Positions 1 to 5,894 of a stretch of 6,176 bases of DNA are shown one piece after another. Source of the DNA: Spirochaetaceae bacterium. GTDB taxonomy: Bacteria > Spirochaetota > Spirochaetia > Treponematales > Breznakiellaceae. The notes under the pieces were generated by a model. That model was not told the DNA's origin, made no database searches, and saw only the letters and a list, made by a program, of their open reading frames with translations. The DNA lies in NCBI GenBank assembly GCA_031267475.1, contig JAIRZA010000066.1, positions 1 through 6,176 on the forward strand. Direction: 5' to 3'. A program made the translations under genes and the position numbers. Every line of letters begins with the position of its first letter. Position 1 is the first letter of the stretch.

Positions 1-98
1 TCGCAGAAGTAGCGTTAGAAAATAATTTGTATATCTTACACAATGATAATGATTATACAAATATGGCAAAAATAATAACTGAATTAAAAATATATTAA
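1..98 (+). CDS. C-terminal fragment of a probable PIN-domain (VapC-type) toxin
   Basis: Only the last 31 codons are in the window, in the frame starting at base 3 and ending at TAA 96-98. The peptide contains ALENNLYILHNDNDYTNMAK and ends in ELKIY. This resembles the end of PIN-domain ribonucleases, where a hydrophobic beta strand (LYIL) leads into an acidic D-x-D-(F/Y) motif, here D15 and D17 of the visible fragment, that helps bind catalytic metal. VapC-family PIN proteins are toxins that cleave RNA and are usually made with a VapB antitoxin; any partner would lie to the left. The sequence is AT-rich, like the next two genes and unlike hisC and uxaC. It stops 13 bases before repeat R1, the position of a cassette gene just upstream of its own recombination site. 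The family call rests on a short fragment and needs the upstream sequence. Confidence 0.55.
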   Translation, partial: AEVALENNLYILHNDNDYTNMAKIITELKIY

Positions 99-111
99 AG
101 GCGACCTACTG

Positions 112-333
112 CACATAACGGAACTGTTTACGCGCCCCAGCTACGCTGGGGACGCCGCCAGTAGGCGGCTCTGGGTTACATTTCGCTAGGCCGCTTCGCT
201 CCCACGCTCAACTCCACCCACATTTTTTTTGCCCTGGTCGCCTTTCCTTCGGAAAGGATGTTGCGCAAAGCCCTTATCCGGGCTGTCATCGGACTAAAGT
301 CCGCAACGTCATAAACAGCCGGAACGTTATGTG
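112..333 (+). repeat. Long structured attC-like repeat R1
   Basis: This is the first of three same-direction repeats. The ends are perfectly complementary: CACATAACG (112-120) and CGTTATGTG (325-333). Inside them a second complementary pair, CTGTTTA (124-130) and TAAACAG (312-318), is separated from the outer pair by spacers of 3 and 6 bases. An outer box pair, unequal spacers and an inner box pair is the architecture of integron attC sites (R''/L'' ... L'/R'). Further hairpins inside are CCCCAGC/GCTGGGG (135-141/145-151), CCTTTCC/GGAAAGG (241-247/251-257), AGCCC/GGGCT (269-273/280-284) and CGGACT/AGTCCG (290-295/298-303). At 222 bp it is much longer than most attC sites. The sequence after it (CATTTGCCCTAAA) recurs after R3. 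No coding sequence is supported inside. Confidence 0.8.
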
Positions 334-362
334 TCATTTGCCCTAAAAATTTTTAAAATATA

Positions 363-390
363 TTGACAAAACACACAAAAAAATTATAAT
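363..390 (+). promoter_or_regulatory. Near-consensus sigma70-type promoter of the GIY-YIG gene
   Basis: A perfect -35 hexamer TTGACA (363-368) and a perfect -10 hexamer TATAAT (385-390) are separated by 16 bp of A-rich DNA, only one base short of the ideal 17. Transcription would start near 397, about 25 bases before the ATG at 422. It lies inside the gene unit, between R1 and the gene, so the gene does not depend on readthrough from an upstream integron promoter. Confidence 0.85.
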
Positions 391-410
391 ATAGACTTGA
401 AATGAAATGC

Positions 411-416
411 AGGAGG
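411..416 (+). promoter_or_regulatory. Strong Shine-Dalgarno site that fixes the GIY-YIG start
   Basis: AGGAGG lies 5 bases upstream of the ATG at 422. An in-frame ATG at 407 would place this ribosome site inside the coding region, so 422 is the better start. Confidence 0.85.
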
Positions 417-421
417 AAAAA

Positions 422-1114
422 ATGGACTCTGGTTTACTTTATGTTGTATATAATGAATGGATTCGTGATCCTGATACGGATGAAATGCCTTATAAAATAG
501 GTATCACAAAAAATTCTGTTGACGATCGGTATTATGGTCTTGGGTTGAAAATGCCTGGAGAATTTAAAACAGTATTTGCATATAAATTTCATGATAATAG
601 ATCTATTGAACAGTTAGTTCATGGTATGTTAAATCAATTATGTGTAAATGGAGAATGGTTTAATGTTAATAAAACAGCACTTGATAGTATACAACAAAGT
701 TGTAAACTTATGGGTGGTGAATTAGTTACTGAGAAAATTGAAGATGAAATTGAGATTGAAACAGAATCAAAGGACTTTACACAGTATAAATTTAACGGTG
801 AGGAATATGGAAAGAATAGATTAGTATTAGCAGTTGTTAAGGAATATATAAAAGATAATAATACTGTTTCATTAAATGATTTACAGAATGTATTTGAGAA
901 AAAGCTACAAGGAAGTTTAGGGGTTGTTGATGAATATGCTAATGCTGAAGATATATATATAAGAACGGGGATTAAACGACATTTTATTGATGATGCGATA
1001 GATTTAAATAATGGTCAAAAAATTGTAGTATGTTCACAATGGGGCATTGGAAATATTGAGAAATTTATAAATATGGCAAAAGAATTAGAGTATAATATAG
1101 AGAGCAAAAAATGA
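422..1114 (+). CDS. GIY-YIG nuclease family protein with extra C-terminal domain
   Basis: The product is 230 aa from the ATG at 422. Residues 1-85 look like the T5orf172/Mug113 branch of the GIY-YIG endonuclease fold. LLYVVYNE (5-12) stands in the GIY position and YKIGIT (24-29) in the YIG position, followed by a candidate catalytic arginine R36, the helix IEQLVHGML (62-70) with E63 and H67, and GEWFN (77-81). Such domains cut DNA with a metal ion and occur in homing, repair and phage or restriction-associated proteins. An acidic linker (104-118) leads to a second domain (about 122-226) with KNRLVLAVVKEY, LQGSLGVV and VVCSQWGIGNIEKFI. I associate these motifs with a domain fused to restriction-type proteins, but only from memory. 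The gene is AT-rich and sits alone between R1 and R2 with its own promoter, as in a mobile gene cassette. A defence or DNA-processing role is inferred; no target is evident. Confidence 0.8.
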   Translation: MDSGLLYVVYNEWIRDPDTDEMPYKIGITKNSVDDRYYGLGLKMPGEFKTVFAYKFHDNRSIEQLVHGMLNQLCVNGEWFNVNKTALDSIQQSCKLMGGELVTEKIEDEIEIETESKDFTQYKFNGEEYGKNRLVLAVVKEYIKDNNTVSLNDLQNVFEKKLQGSLGVVDEYANAEDIYIRTGIKRHFIDDAIDLNNGQKIVVCSQWGIGNIEKFINMAKELEYNIESKK

Positions 1115-1144
1115 TAGATAAAACTATGAAGTACGGCCAAACGA

Positions 1145-1377
1145 CACATAACGGGACTGTTTACGCGCCCCAGCTACGCTGGGGACGCCGCCATTAGGCG
1201 GCTCGGGCTACATCTTGGCTAGGTCATTCCGTTATGCTCAATTCCAACGCCAAAACTCCACCCACATTTTTGTTGCCCTGGTCGCCTTTCCTTCGGAAAG
1301 GATGTTGCGCAAAGCCCTTATCCGGGCTGTCATCGGACTAAAGTCCGCAACGTCATAAACAGCCGGAACGTTATGCG
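1145..1377 (+). repeat. Long structured attC-like repeat R2
   Basis: This repeat starts CACATAACG (1145-1153) and ends CGTTATGCG (1369-1377), in the same direction as R1. The last 101 bases up to CGTTATG (1275-1375) are identical to R1 231-331. The first part, including the CCCCAGC/GCTGGGG hairpin, is also nearly identical. The middle (about 1205-1260) differs from R1 but shares GGCTAGGTCATT (1217-1228) with R3. It lies 30 bases after the GIY-YIG stop codon, where an attC belongs. The base after its terminal G1370 would be the first base of the next cassette under the attC model. Confidence 0.8.
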
Positions 1378-1393
1378 CAATAAAAAATGAAAT

Positions 1394-2272
1394 TTATGGG
1401 GACGGCGGCATCCGTGCCGCCGTCGTGGTTTCTATTATTCCCGTATCGTTGACATATTTATAACGAATTTTTTCGTTATTTATCAAGGCATAAGCTGTTT
1501 TTATATTAGGATTGCGAGTATCTAAAATTATTTTCTCATCGACTGAATTTTCCGGTTTTTCACGGATTAAATGGACTAGATAACCGGCATGTATTTTATT
1601 CGCTATAATCTTTTGATTGTCATTTTTTAAATGATCAGGATCTGAGGGATTTAATCCTAATTCAACAACAATTGGAACATTAAATTTTCCTCGAGAAAAA
1701 ATATCAGCATTAGGGCAATCCTTTTGAAGAAGTTCTGGTGTCATAATGGCAAAATCATAATTTCCGTATTTAGGATCAGATGATGGCCATTCATTATGAA
1801 TTAATTGTGTTCTCGTGCTGTTATCGCCTAAAGAGAAACATTGTGATAAATTATTGTTTTGTTTCATAATATGAAACAATTCTGTATGTATTGAACTTTC
1901 AACGCGATGTAGATACGGCGATTCAATAAATTGATCAATAAGTTTATTAATTGATTCTTCGACAGCATTCGCAATATTTTTAATATCTTTATCAGATTCA
2001 AGAAAGTATCTGGATGGCTGCATAGCAACCGTATTATTTCTTTCACGGATTCCTAGTGAAATTGCATGGCGATCGTTTTGAAGCCAATTTATAAAATCAG
2101 GAATAGTTTTATATCTTTCAATTTCTTTTTGCATATCTTCCCTAGATAATACATATGGCGCTTTAATTAGGTAACTTTCATAGAAATCCTCATTACCTTC
2201 TAAACATATATTTACAGATTGGGAAGTTCTTTTTGCCAGCCTTATTTTACAATTTTCAATTTTTAACCCCAT
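1394..2272 (-). CDS. Unrecognised cassette-borne protein, possibly PD-(D/E)XK-like
   Basis: The product is 292 aa. The ATG (2270-2272) follows TAGGAG with AGGAG 7 bases upstream, a good ribosome site. I do not recognise the family. No signal peptide or membrane segment is visible, so it is probably cytosolic. Three stretches could form a divergent restriction-endonuclease-like core: SSIHTELFHIMKQ with E131, GNYDFAIMT with D173, and PIVVELGLN with E204. The expected lysine of the E-x-K motif is replaced by glycine (G206), so an active site is uncertain; D211, H214 and K216 follow closely. The gene is AT-rich and fills the unit between R2 and R3. It runs against the repeat direction, a minority arrangement in integron cassettes. 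The last residues (AARMPPSP) are encoded by a GC-rich palindrome unlike the rest of the gene, so the C-terminus may have been extended by inserted sequence. Confidence 0.75.
   Translation of the reverse strand: MGLKIENCKIRLAKRTSQSVNICLEGNEDFYESYLIKAPYVLSREDMQKEIERYKTIPDFINWLQNDRHAISLGIRERNNTVAMQPSRYFLESDKDIKNIANAVEESINKLIDQFIESPYLHRVESSIHTELFHIMKQNNNLSQCFSLGDNSTRTQLIHNEWPSSDPKYGNYDFAIMTPELLQKDCPNADIFSRGKFNVPIVVELGLNPSDPDHLKNDNQKIIANKIHAGYLVHLIREKPENSVDEKIILDTRNPNIKTAYALINNEKIRYKYVNDTGIIETTTAARMPPSP
1401..1424. repeat. GC-rich perfect hairpin in the 3' end of the 292-aa gene
   Basis: GACGGCGGCA (1401-1410) and TGCCGCCGTC (1415-1424) form a perfect 10-bp stem with a TCCG loop, between the stop codon of the minus-strand gene and its body. 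Read on the minus strand it is followed by CCCC and then an AT-rich stretch ending in TTTTTTA, so it could act as an imperfect terminator that overlaps the coding end. It is strikingly GC-rich against the surrounding AT-rich gene. Confidence 0.65.
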
Positions 2273-2302
2273 AATTATGCTCCTAAAAGTTTCTATTGAA
2301 AG

Positions 2303-2331
2303 AATATATCATAGAAAGAATGAATAGCCAA
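2303..2331 (-). promoter_or_regulatory. Promoter of the 292-aa reverse gene
   Basis: On the minus strand, TTGGCT (2331-2326, four of six matches to the -35 consensus) and TATATT (2308-2303, five of six matches to the -10 consensus) are separated by exactly 17 bases. The predicted transcript would start about 20-25 bases upstream of the ATG at 2272. It lies inside the unit, between the gene and R3. Confidence 0.6.
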
Positions 2332-2388
2332 TCATAAAAGAACACGCCCCACCATCCTTGGCGAGGCGCTTCGTAGCATTTTTTACTG

Positions 2389-2563
2389 CACATAACGGGA
2401 CTTTACGCTTCGGGGCCTTACGGGACCCTCGGCCTCCGCAACGGCTAGGTCATTCGCTACGCTCCCACGCTCAACTCCACCCACATTTTGTCAGCTCTGC
2501 AAAATGCTACGCATTCGCTTATCCGGGCCGCCAAAACGTCGTAAACAGCCGGAGCGTTATACG
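2389..2563 (+). repeat. Shorter attC-like repeat R3, last of the array
   Basis: This repeat starts CACATAACG (2389-2397) and ends CGTTATACG (2555-2563), 175 bp, in the same direction as R1 and R2. It keeps the inner box on the right (GTAAACAG) and the spacer CCGG, but lacks the CCCCAGC hairpin and the 101-base block shared by R1 and R2. It shares a 30-base run (2460-2489) with R1 (197-226) and GGCTAGGTCATT (2443-2454) with R2, so the three copies are mosaics. The left box pairs with the end of R2 better than with its own end, as expected if it belongs to the reverse-gene cassette. It is followed directly by a transposase remnant and not by another gene unit. Confidence 0.75.
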
Positions 2564-2572
2564 ACATTTGCC

Positions 2573-2742
2573 CTAAATGAGGTACCGGTCTATGGTCGCG
2601 GGGCTTATCCGTATGAGTTTTTCCGCTGTTTCCGGCGTGATATGAAATGCCGCCGTTCGGTGATGTACTTCATCCGCCGCCGCATGAGTGAGGCGAGTAT
2701 CTTCCCGCATTTATACCAGAAGAAAACCCATACAATGCGTTG
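2573..2742 (-). pseudogene. Frameshifted, truncated DDE-type transposase remnant
   Basis: On the minus strand one frame (about 2742-2650) reads RIVWVFFWYKCGKILASLM then RRRMKYITE. A second frame (about 2655-2573) continues with AAFHITPETAEKLIRISP and ATIDRYLI before TAG at 2573-2575. Together they resemble a conserved segment I know from integrase-core (DDE) transposases of the ISNCY type, where a YKCGK-like stretch precedes an ISPATIDR-type motif. Joining them needs a change equal to one lost base (or two gained) near 2650. The catalytic DDE core that should follow is absent, because the sequence changes to R3 flanking sequence at about 2575. Nothing intact lies upstream. This is a dead insertion-sequence fragment; the exact family is uncertain. 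Confidence 0.65.
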
Positions 2743-2749
2743 AGCTTTC

Positions 2750-2948
2750 GGAGTTTCGCGCGGCGAAACTCCAACCCCCTCGTCAAAGTTACAGCGTATG
2801 TGGGTACGCCGCCGCGTAGCGGGCTCAACGCGGAGCGTTGAGCACACCGGAGTTTGCGCGTGGCGCAATCTCTTCGCCTTTGTTGTATGAGAGACTCGCG
2901 GGATATTACCGCGTAGCGGATGGCTCAACGCGCAAAGCGCGTTGAGCC
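2750..2948. repeat. Paired-hairpin unit present twice at about 100-bp period
   Basis: Four hairpins alternate in two types. Type A is GGAGTTTCGC/GCGAAACTCC (2750-2759/2763-2772), and again GAGTTTGCGC/GCGCAATCTC with one mismatch (2850-2859/2863-2872). Type B is GCTCAACGC/GCGTTGAGC (2823-2831/2835-2843), and again a perfect 12-bp stem with an AAA loop (2922-2933/2937-2948). Both B copies follow CCGCGTAGCGG (2812-2822 and 2909-2919). A-to-A distance is 100 and B-to-B is 99, so spacing is kept, although the sequence between hairpins is not obviously conserved. The last hairpin contains the hisC stop codon. These look like short dispersed palindromic elements of the REP type. A terminator role is unlikely because no T-run follows on the minus strand. 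Confidence 0.65.
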
Positions 2949-4070
2949 GCATACTTCCAGAAATTTGTCCATGTCGCTGTCGCGGCCTATGCTGACACGA
3001 AGATATTCCCTAACACGGGACTTGTCGAAGTATCGGGTAAGAATACCATTCTCGCGCAGCAGGGCGTATAAACACGCGGCGCTCAAGGGCGGCGGCGGCT
3101 TTGTAAAAATAAAATTCGCGCTTGAAGGCAGATTGCTAAAACCCAACGCGCTAAGCTCCGCCGCCGCGCGCTCCCTCGTTTTTACCACCCGCCGGTTTAT
3201 TTCATCGTAGTATTCACTATCCAGAACAGCCGCCGCCGCCGCCGCTTGAGCGACAACATCCATCGTGTACGAATTGAACGAATCGCGCATACGCTCAAGC
3301 GCCTCAATTAAAGGCCGCCGGCCTATAGCAAAACCGGCGCGGAGCCCCGCCAGCGACGCTGATTTTGACAAAGTATGCACACTAAGCAGACCGGGATTTT
3401 CGTTGATTAGCGGGACACACGACTCCGCCCCAAATGCCTGATACGCCTCGTCCACTATCAAAACTTTATTTTGCGCCGCGCACATTTTGGCCATACCGGC
3501 GACATCGCGCAAAGAGAGGGCGATACCTGTAGGCGCGTTTGGGTTTGGAAATACAACTCCATTCTTCGCGCCGCGGTAATCGTCCGCGCATATCGAAAAA
3601 TCACCGCGTACAGGAATTTCTTTGAACGGCGTTCTCCACAGATTCGCGTAAACCGGATAAAAACTATAAGTAACATCGGGAAAGAACAAGGGATTATCCG
3701 GCGCGGACAACCCCGAATCAAGACATCCCGGCGTAAAGAACGCGCCGAAAGCGAAAGCCAGCACCTCGTCGCTGCCGTTGCCGGCAAACACCTGCTCAGG
3801 TTTGACATCGCGCTGTTTTGCGACAGCCTCCCTAAAAGCTGTACAGGCGGGATCCGGATAAAGCCTAAGAGCCTCTCCTTCCACCGCTTTTATCGCCTCT
3901 ATTACTTTAGGCGAAGGCGGATAAGGATTTTCATTCGTGTTCAGTTTGATAATTCCGGCTTTTCGGATCTGTTCTCCGGGCATATACGGAACAAGCCGCC
4001 TTACACGCTCGTTCCAAAATACACTTGAACCTTCCAAATCGCCCGTATTCAAGCCGGTTTTAGTATTCAT
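2925..4070 (-). CDS. hisC: Histidinol-phosphate aminotransferase
   Basis: The product is 381 aa, close to the usual 350-370 of this class I/II PLP aminotransferase. HisC converts imidazole acetol phosphate and glutamate to histidinol phosphate in cytosolic histidine synthesis. Visible motifs in order are LNTNENPYPPSP (43-54), the phosphate-binding GNGSDE (97-102), PNPNAPTG with N178, DEAY with D207 and Y210 contacting PLP, and HTLSKSASLAGLRAGFAIG with the PLP lysine K236 and R244. YLRVSIG, with the substrate carboxylate-binding R358, is near the C-terminus. The N-terminus has about 15 residues before the usual SVFWNERVR start region, and no strong ribosome site precedes the ATG at 4070, so the start could be internal. 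The last residues (TRFAR) and the stop lie in a perfect palindrome, suggesting that an inserted repeat replaced the original end. No other his genes are nearby. A related aminotransferase specificity cannot be excluded. Confidence 0.9.
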   Translation of the reverse strand: MNTKTGLNTGDLEGSSVFWNERVRRLVPYMPGEQIRKAGIIKLNTNENPYPPSPKVIEAIKAVEGEALRLYPDPACTAFREAVAKQRDVKPEQVFAGNGSDEVLAFAFGAFFTPGCLDSGLSAPDNPLFFPDVTYSFYPVYANLWRTPFKEIPVRGDFSICADDYRGAKNGVVFPNPNAPTGIALSLRDVAGMAKMCAAQNKVLIVDEAYQAFGAESCVPLINENPGLLSVHTLSKSASLAGLRAGFAIGRRPLIEALERMRDSFNSYTMDVVAQAAAAAAVLDSEYYDEINRRVVKTRERAAAELSALGFSNLPSSANFIFTKPPPPLSAACLYALLRENGILTRYFDKSRVREYLRVSIGRDSDMDKFLEVCGSTRFAR

Positions 4071-4120
4071 TCGCTATTGAAATAAGTTTTAAGAAAAACG
4101 CGGCGCAAAACACAAATTTA

Positions 4121-4420
4121 TCAACGCTTCGCGTTAGCATCGCAGTCCAAAAATGTCTTTTCAAACATAGCTTTTAAATCATCCATGGACCTCGCCCGAT
4201 TAATAAGCTCTAAAAACTGCTTCTGGTCTTCCACGCGAGCCTTTTCCCAGCCGTCTTCATGACCCTCTTCCCAGCCTTCCTCGTAGCGAACCCGCAGAGC
4301 ATCGTCCAAACCCTGTTCTTCTATTGGCATATCAAGCTCCCCATACATCAATGTTACAGCCCGTGAATTTTGTTTCCCCGCCTCATAAGACTTAGCCAGC
4401 CAAGCTAACCAGACAGACAT
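4121..4420 (-). CDS. Unrecognised short protein, probable C-terminal fragment
   Basis: This ORF gives 99 aa from the ATG at 4420; the frame stays open to about 4492, overlapping the uxaC end, but only through a TTG start. I do not recognise the family with confidence. The sequence has a tryptophan-rich start (MSVWLAWLAKSYEAG), then AVTLMYGELDMPIEEQGL, then a charged helical stretch with an EEGWEEG-type repeat (EGWEEGHEDGWEKA), then a helical end (DDLKAMFEKTFL). Glu-Gly repeats followed by a short helix recall the tails of Rpn/YhgA-like putative nucleases common in treponemes, whose nuclease domain would be missing here. An AAGGAGG site lies at 4462-4468 inside uxaC, too far from the ATG. The ORF starts 22 bases after the uxaC stop and ends 50 bases before hisC. 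It may be a decayed remnant and not a working gene. Confidence 0.5.
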   Translation of the reverse strand: MSVWLAWLAKSYEAGKQNSRAVTLMYGELDMPIEEQGLDDALRVRYEEGWEEGHEDGWEKARVEDQKQFLELINRARSMDDLKAMFEKTFLDCDANAKR

Positions 4421-4442
4421 CCGGCTGGTTAGCGGAAAACTT

Positions 4443-5894
4443 TTACGCGGAGACAGTCCCGCCTCCTTCAAAATACGAGGCGGCGTTTGCAAATGAAATA
4501 TCTTTTATCAGACCGCTGAGCAGTTCCCAGTCGGCGGGAACCTCGCCCTTGTCCGACCAGACGCCCACTATGTTGCAAAGTATACGGCGAAAATATTCAT
4601 GGCGCGGGTATGAAAGAAAGCTGCGCGAGTCTGTAAGCATTCCAACAAAACGTGATAGCAAACCAATATCAGACAGAATTTTTATCTGCTGCTCCATGCC
4701 GTCCCGGTTATCCAAGAACCACCACGCGGAGCCGAGCTGCATCTTGCCCGGCAGTTCGTTTGACTGGAATGAACCCATAATCGTGGCAAGCGGATAATAA
4801 TCTTTCGGATTGAGACTGTACAAAATAGTTTTTGGAAGACCGCCGGAATTCATCGCGTTCAACAAACGGGCAAGTTTGGCGGCGACAGGATGATCGTGTA
4901 TCACATCAAAACCAGTATTCGGACCAAGCCGCGCAAGCGCCGCGCTGTTGACTGAACGCAGCGCGCTCATGTGAAGCTGCATCGCCCAGCCGTATTTTTT
5001 ATACTCATTCGCCAAGAAACAAAGCACAAAAGTTTTATAGAATTCCGCCTCGCGCGGCTCCGCCTTCCCGCCGGACATAACCTTGTCAAAAATAGCGGCG
5101 GCTTCTTTCTCCCACGCCGCGTCCGGAGCGTCCTTGCAGCCGTTTAAGGCCGGCTCGAACGGCGCATATTCAAGATCGTGGTCGCTTATGCGGCAGCCGC
5201 GCTTATTAAAGTATTCCACTCGAGACGATAATGCGGCAAGCGCGTCGCCGAATGAAGCTATCGTTTTACCAGCGGACCTACCCAAAGCCGTCATATACTC
5301 CTTAAAGTCCTCTTTGCTAATATTAAGCGCCTTGTCAGGTCTGAACGAAGGCAGCACCTTAGTCTTTGTTTTTGCTTCACGCGCTATTTTTTCATGATAC
5401 TCAAGACTGTCAACCGGATCATCCGTAGTGCCTACCGCGTACACATTAAACTTATCGAAAATACCGTAAACCGAAAGCTCCGCGTTGTTTTGCAGCTTCT
5501 CGTTGGCCGTCTTCCATATTTCACCGGCGCTTTTGGGGCTAAGCGGCGTATTTATGCCGAAATAACGCTGCAATTCAAGATGCGACCAATGATAGAGAGG
5601 ATTTCCCAGCAAACGCGGCGCAGTCTGCGCCCACGCAAGAAATTTTTCGTATGGAGGCGCGTCTCCCGTGATAAAACGCTCGTCAACGCCGTTTGCCCTC
5701 ATCGCCCGCCACTTGTAGTGGTCGCCTGCAAGCCAAATTGCCGCGAGGTCGTCATAGCGGCGGTTTTCGGCTATTTCCTGCGGCGAAAGATGGCAATGAT
5801 AGTCAAACACCGGCTGCTCCGCGGCCGCCTCGTGATACAGACGTTTCGCCATATCCGTCGTTAAAAGAAAATCCTTGTCCATAAATATTTTCAT
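4443..5894 (-). CDS. uxaC: Uronate isomerase (glucuronate/galacturonate isomerase)
   Basis: The product is 483 aa, near the 470 of E. coli UxaC. It isomerises D-glucuronate to D-fructuronate and D-galacturonate to D-tagaturonate, the first cytosolic step in using pectin- or glucuronate-derived sugars. Amidohydrolase-superfamily features are clear: the metal-binding HCH in FDYHCHLSPQEIAENRRYDD (H33, H35), the family stretch GDHYKWRAMRANGV (57-70), GTTDDPVDSLEYH, LPSFRPDKALNI, the substrate/metal segment MQLHMSALRSVN, GFDVIHDHP, and LGSAWWFLDNRDGM with LTDSRSFLSYPRHEYFRRI near the end. The ATG at 5894 is preceded by GAGG with 6 bases between, followed by a family-like start; a TTG ten codons upstream has no better site. 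No regulator, uxaB, uxuA or transporter is visible. It is first in a possible three-gene run toward hisC. Confidence 0.95.
   Translation of the reverse strand: MKIFMDKDFLLTTDMAKRLYHEAAAEQPVFDYHCHLSPQEIAENRRYDDLAAIWLAGDHYKWRAMRANGVDERFITGDAPPYEKFLAWAQTAPRLLGNPLYHWSHLELQRYFGINTPLSPKSAGEIWKTANEKLQNNAELSVYGIFDKFNVYAVGTTDDPVDSLEYHEKIAREAKTKTKVLPSFRPDKALNISKEDFKEYMTALGRSAGKTIASFGDALAALSSRVEYFNKRGCRISDHDLEYAPFEPALNGCKDAPDAAWEKEAAAIFDKVMSGGKAEPREAEFYKTFVLCFLANEYKKYGWAMQLHMSALRSVNSAALARLGPNTGFDVIHDHPVAAKLARLLNAMNSGGLPKTILYSLNPKDYYPLATIMGSFQSNELPGKMQLGSAWWFLDNRDGMEQQIKILSDIGLLSRFVGMLTDSRSFLSYPRHEYFRRILCNIVGVWSDKGEVPADWELLSGLIKDISFANAASYFEGGGTVSA

Noticed and set aside
1230..1237. Internal GTTATGC-type core box inside R2
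   Set aside because: It lies in the divergent middle of R2, has no matching partner box at the right distance and is absent from R1 and R3, so it is likely chance.
112..2563. CRISPR-like reading of the three direct repeats
   Set aside because: The repeats are 175-233 bp and the intervals hold whole genes, not uniform short spacers; no cas gene is visible.
2358..2743. Plus-strand ORFs over R3 and the following segment
   Set aside because: They are arginine-rich translations of repeat and of the antisense of the transposase remnant, without ribosome sites or family features.
2605..2952. Minus-strand 115-aa ORF as a real gene
   Set aside because: Only its last part (about 2742-2650) resembles a transposase; the first half is translation of the palindromic repeats, and the true homology switches frame near 2650.
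3471..4028. Plus-strand 185-aa ORF opposite hisC
   Set aside because: It is antisense to a clearly conserved HisC frame and is explained by the high GC at third positions of that gene.
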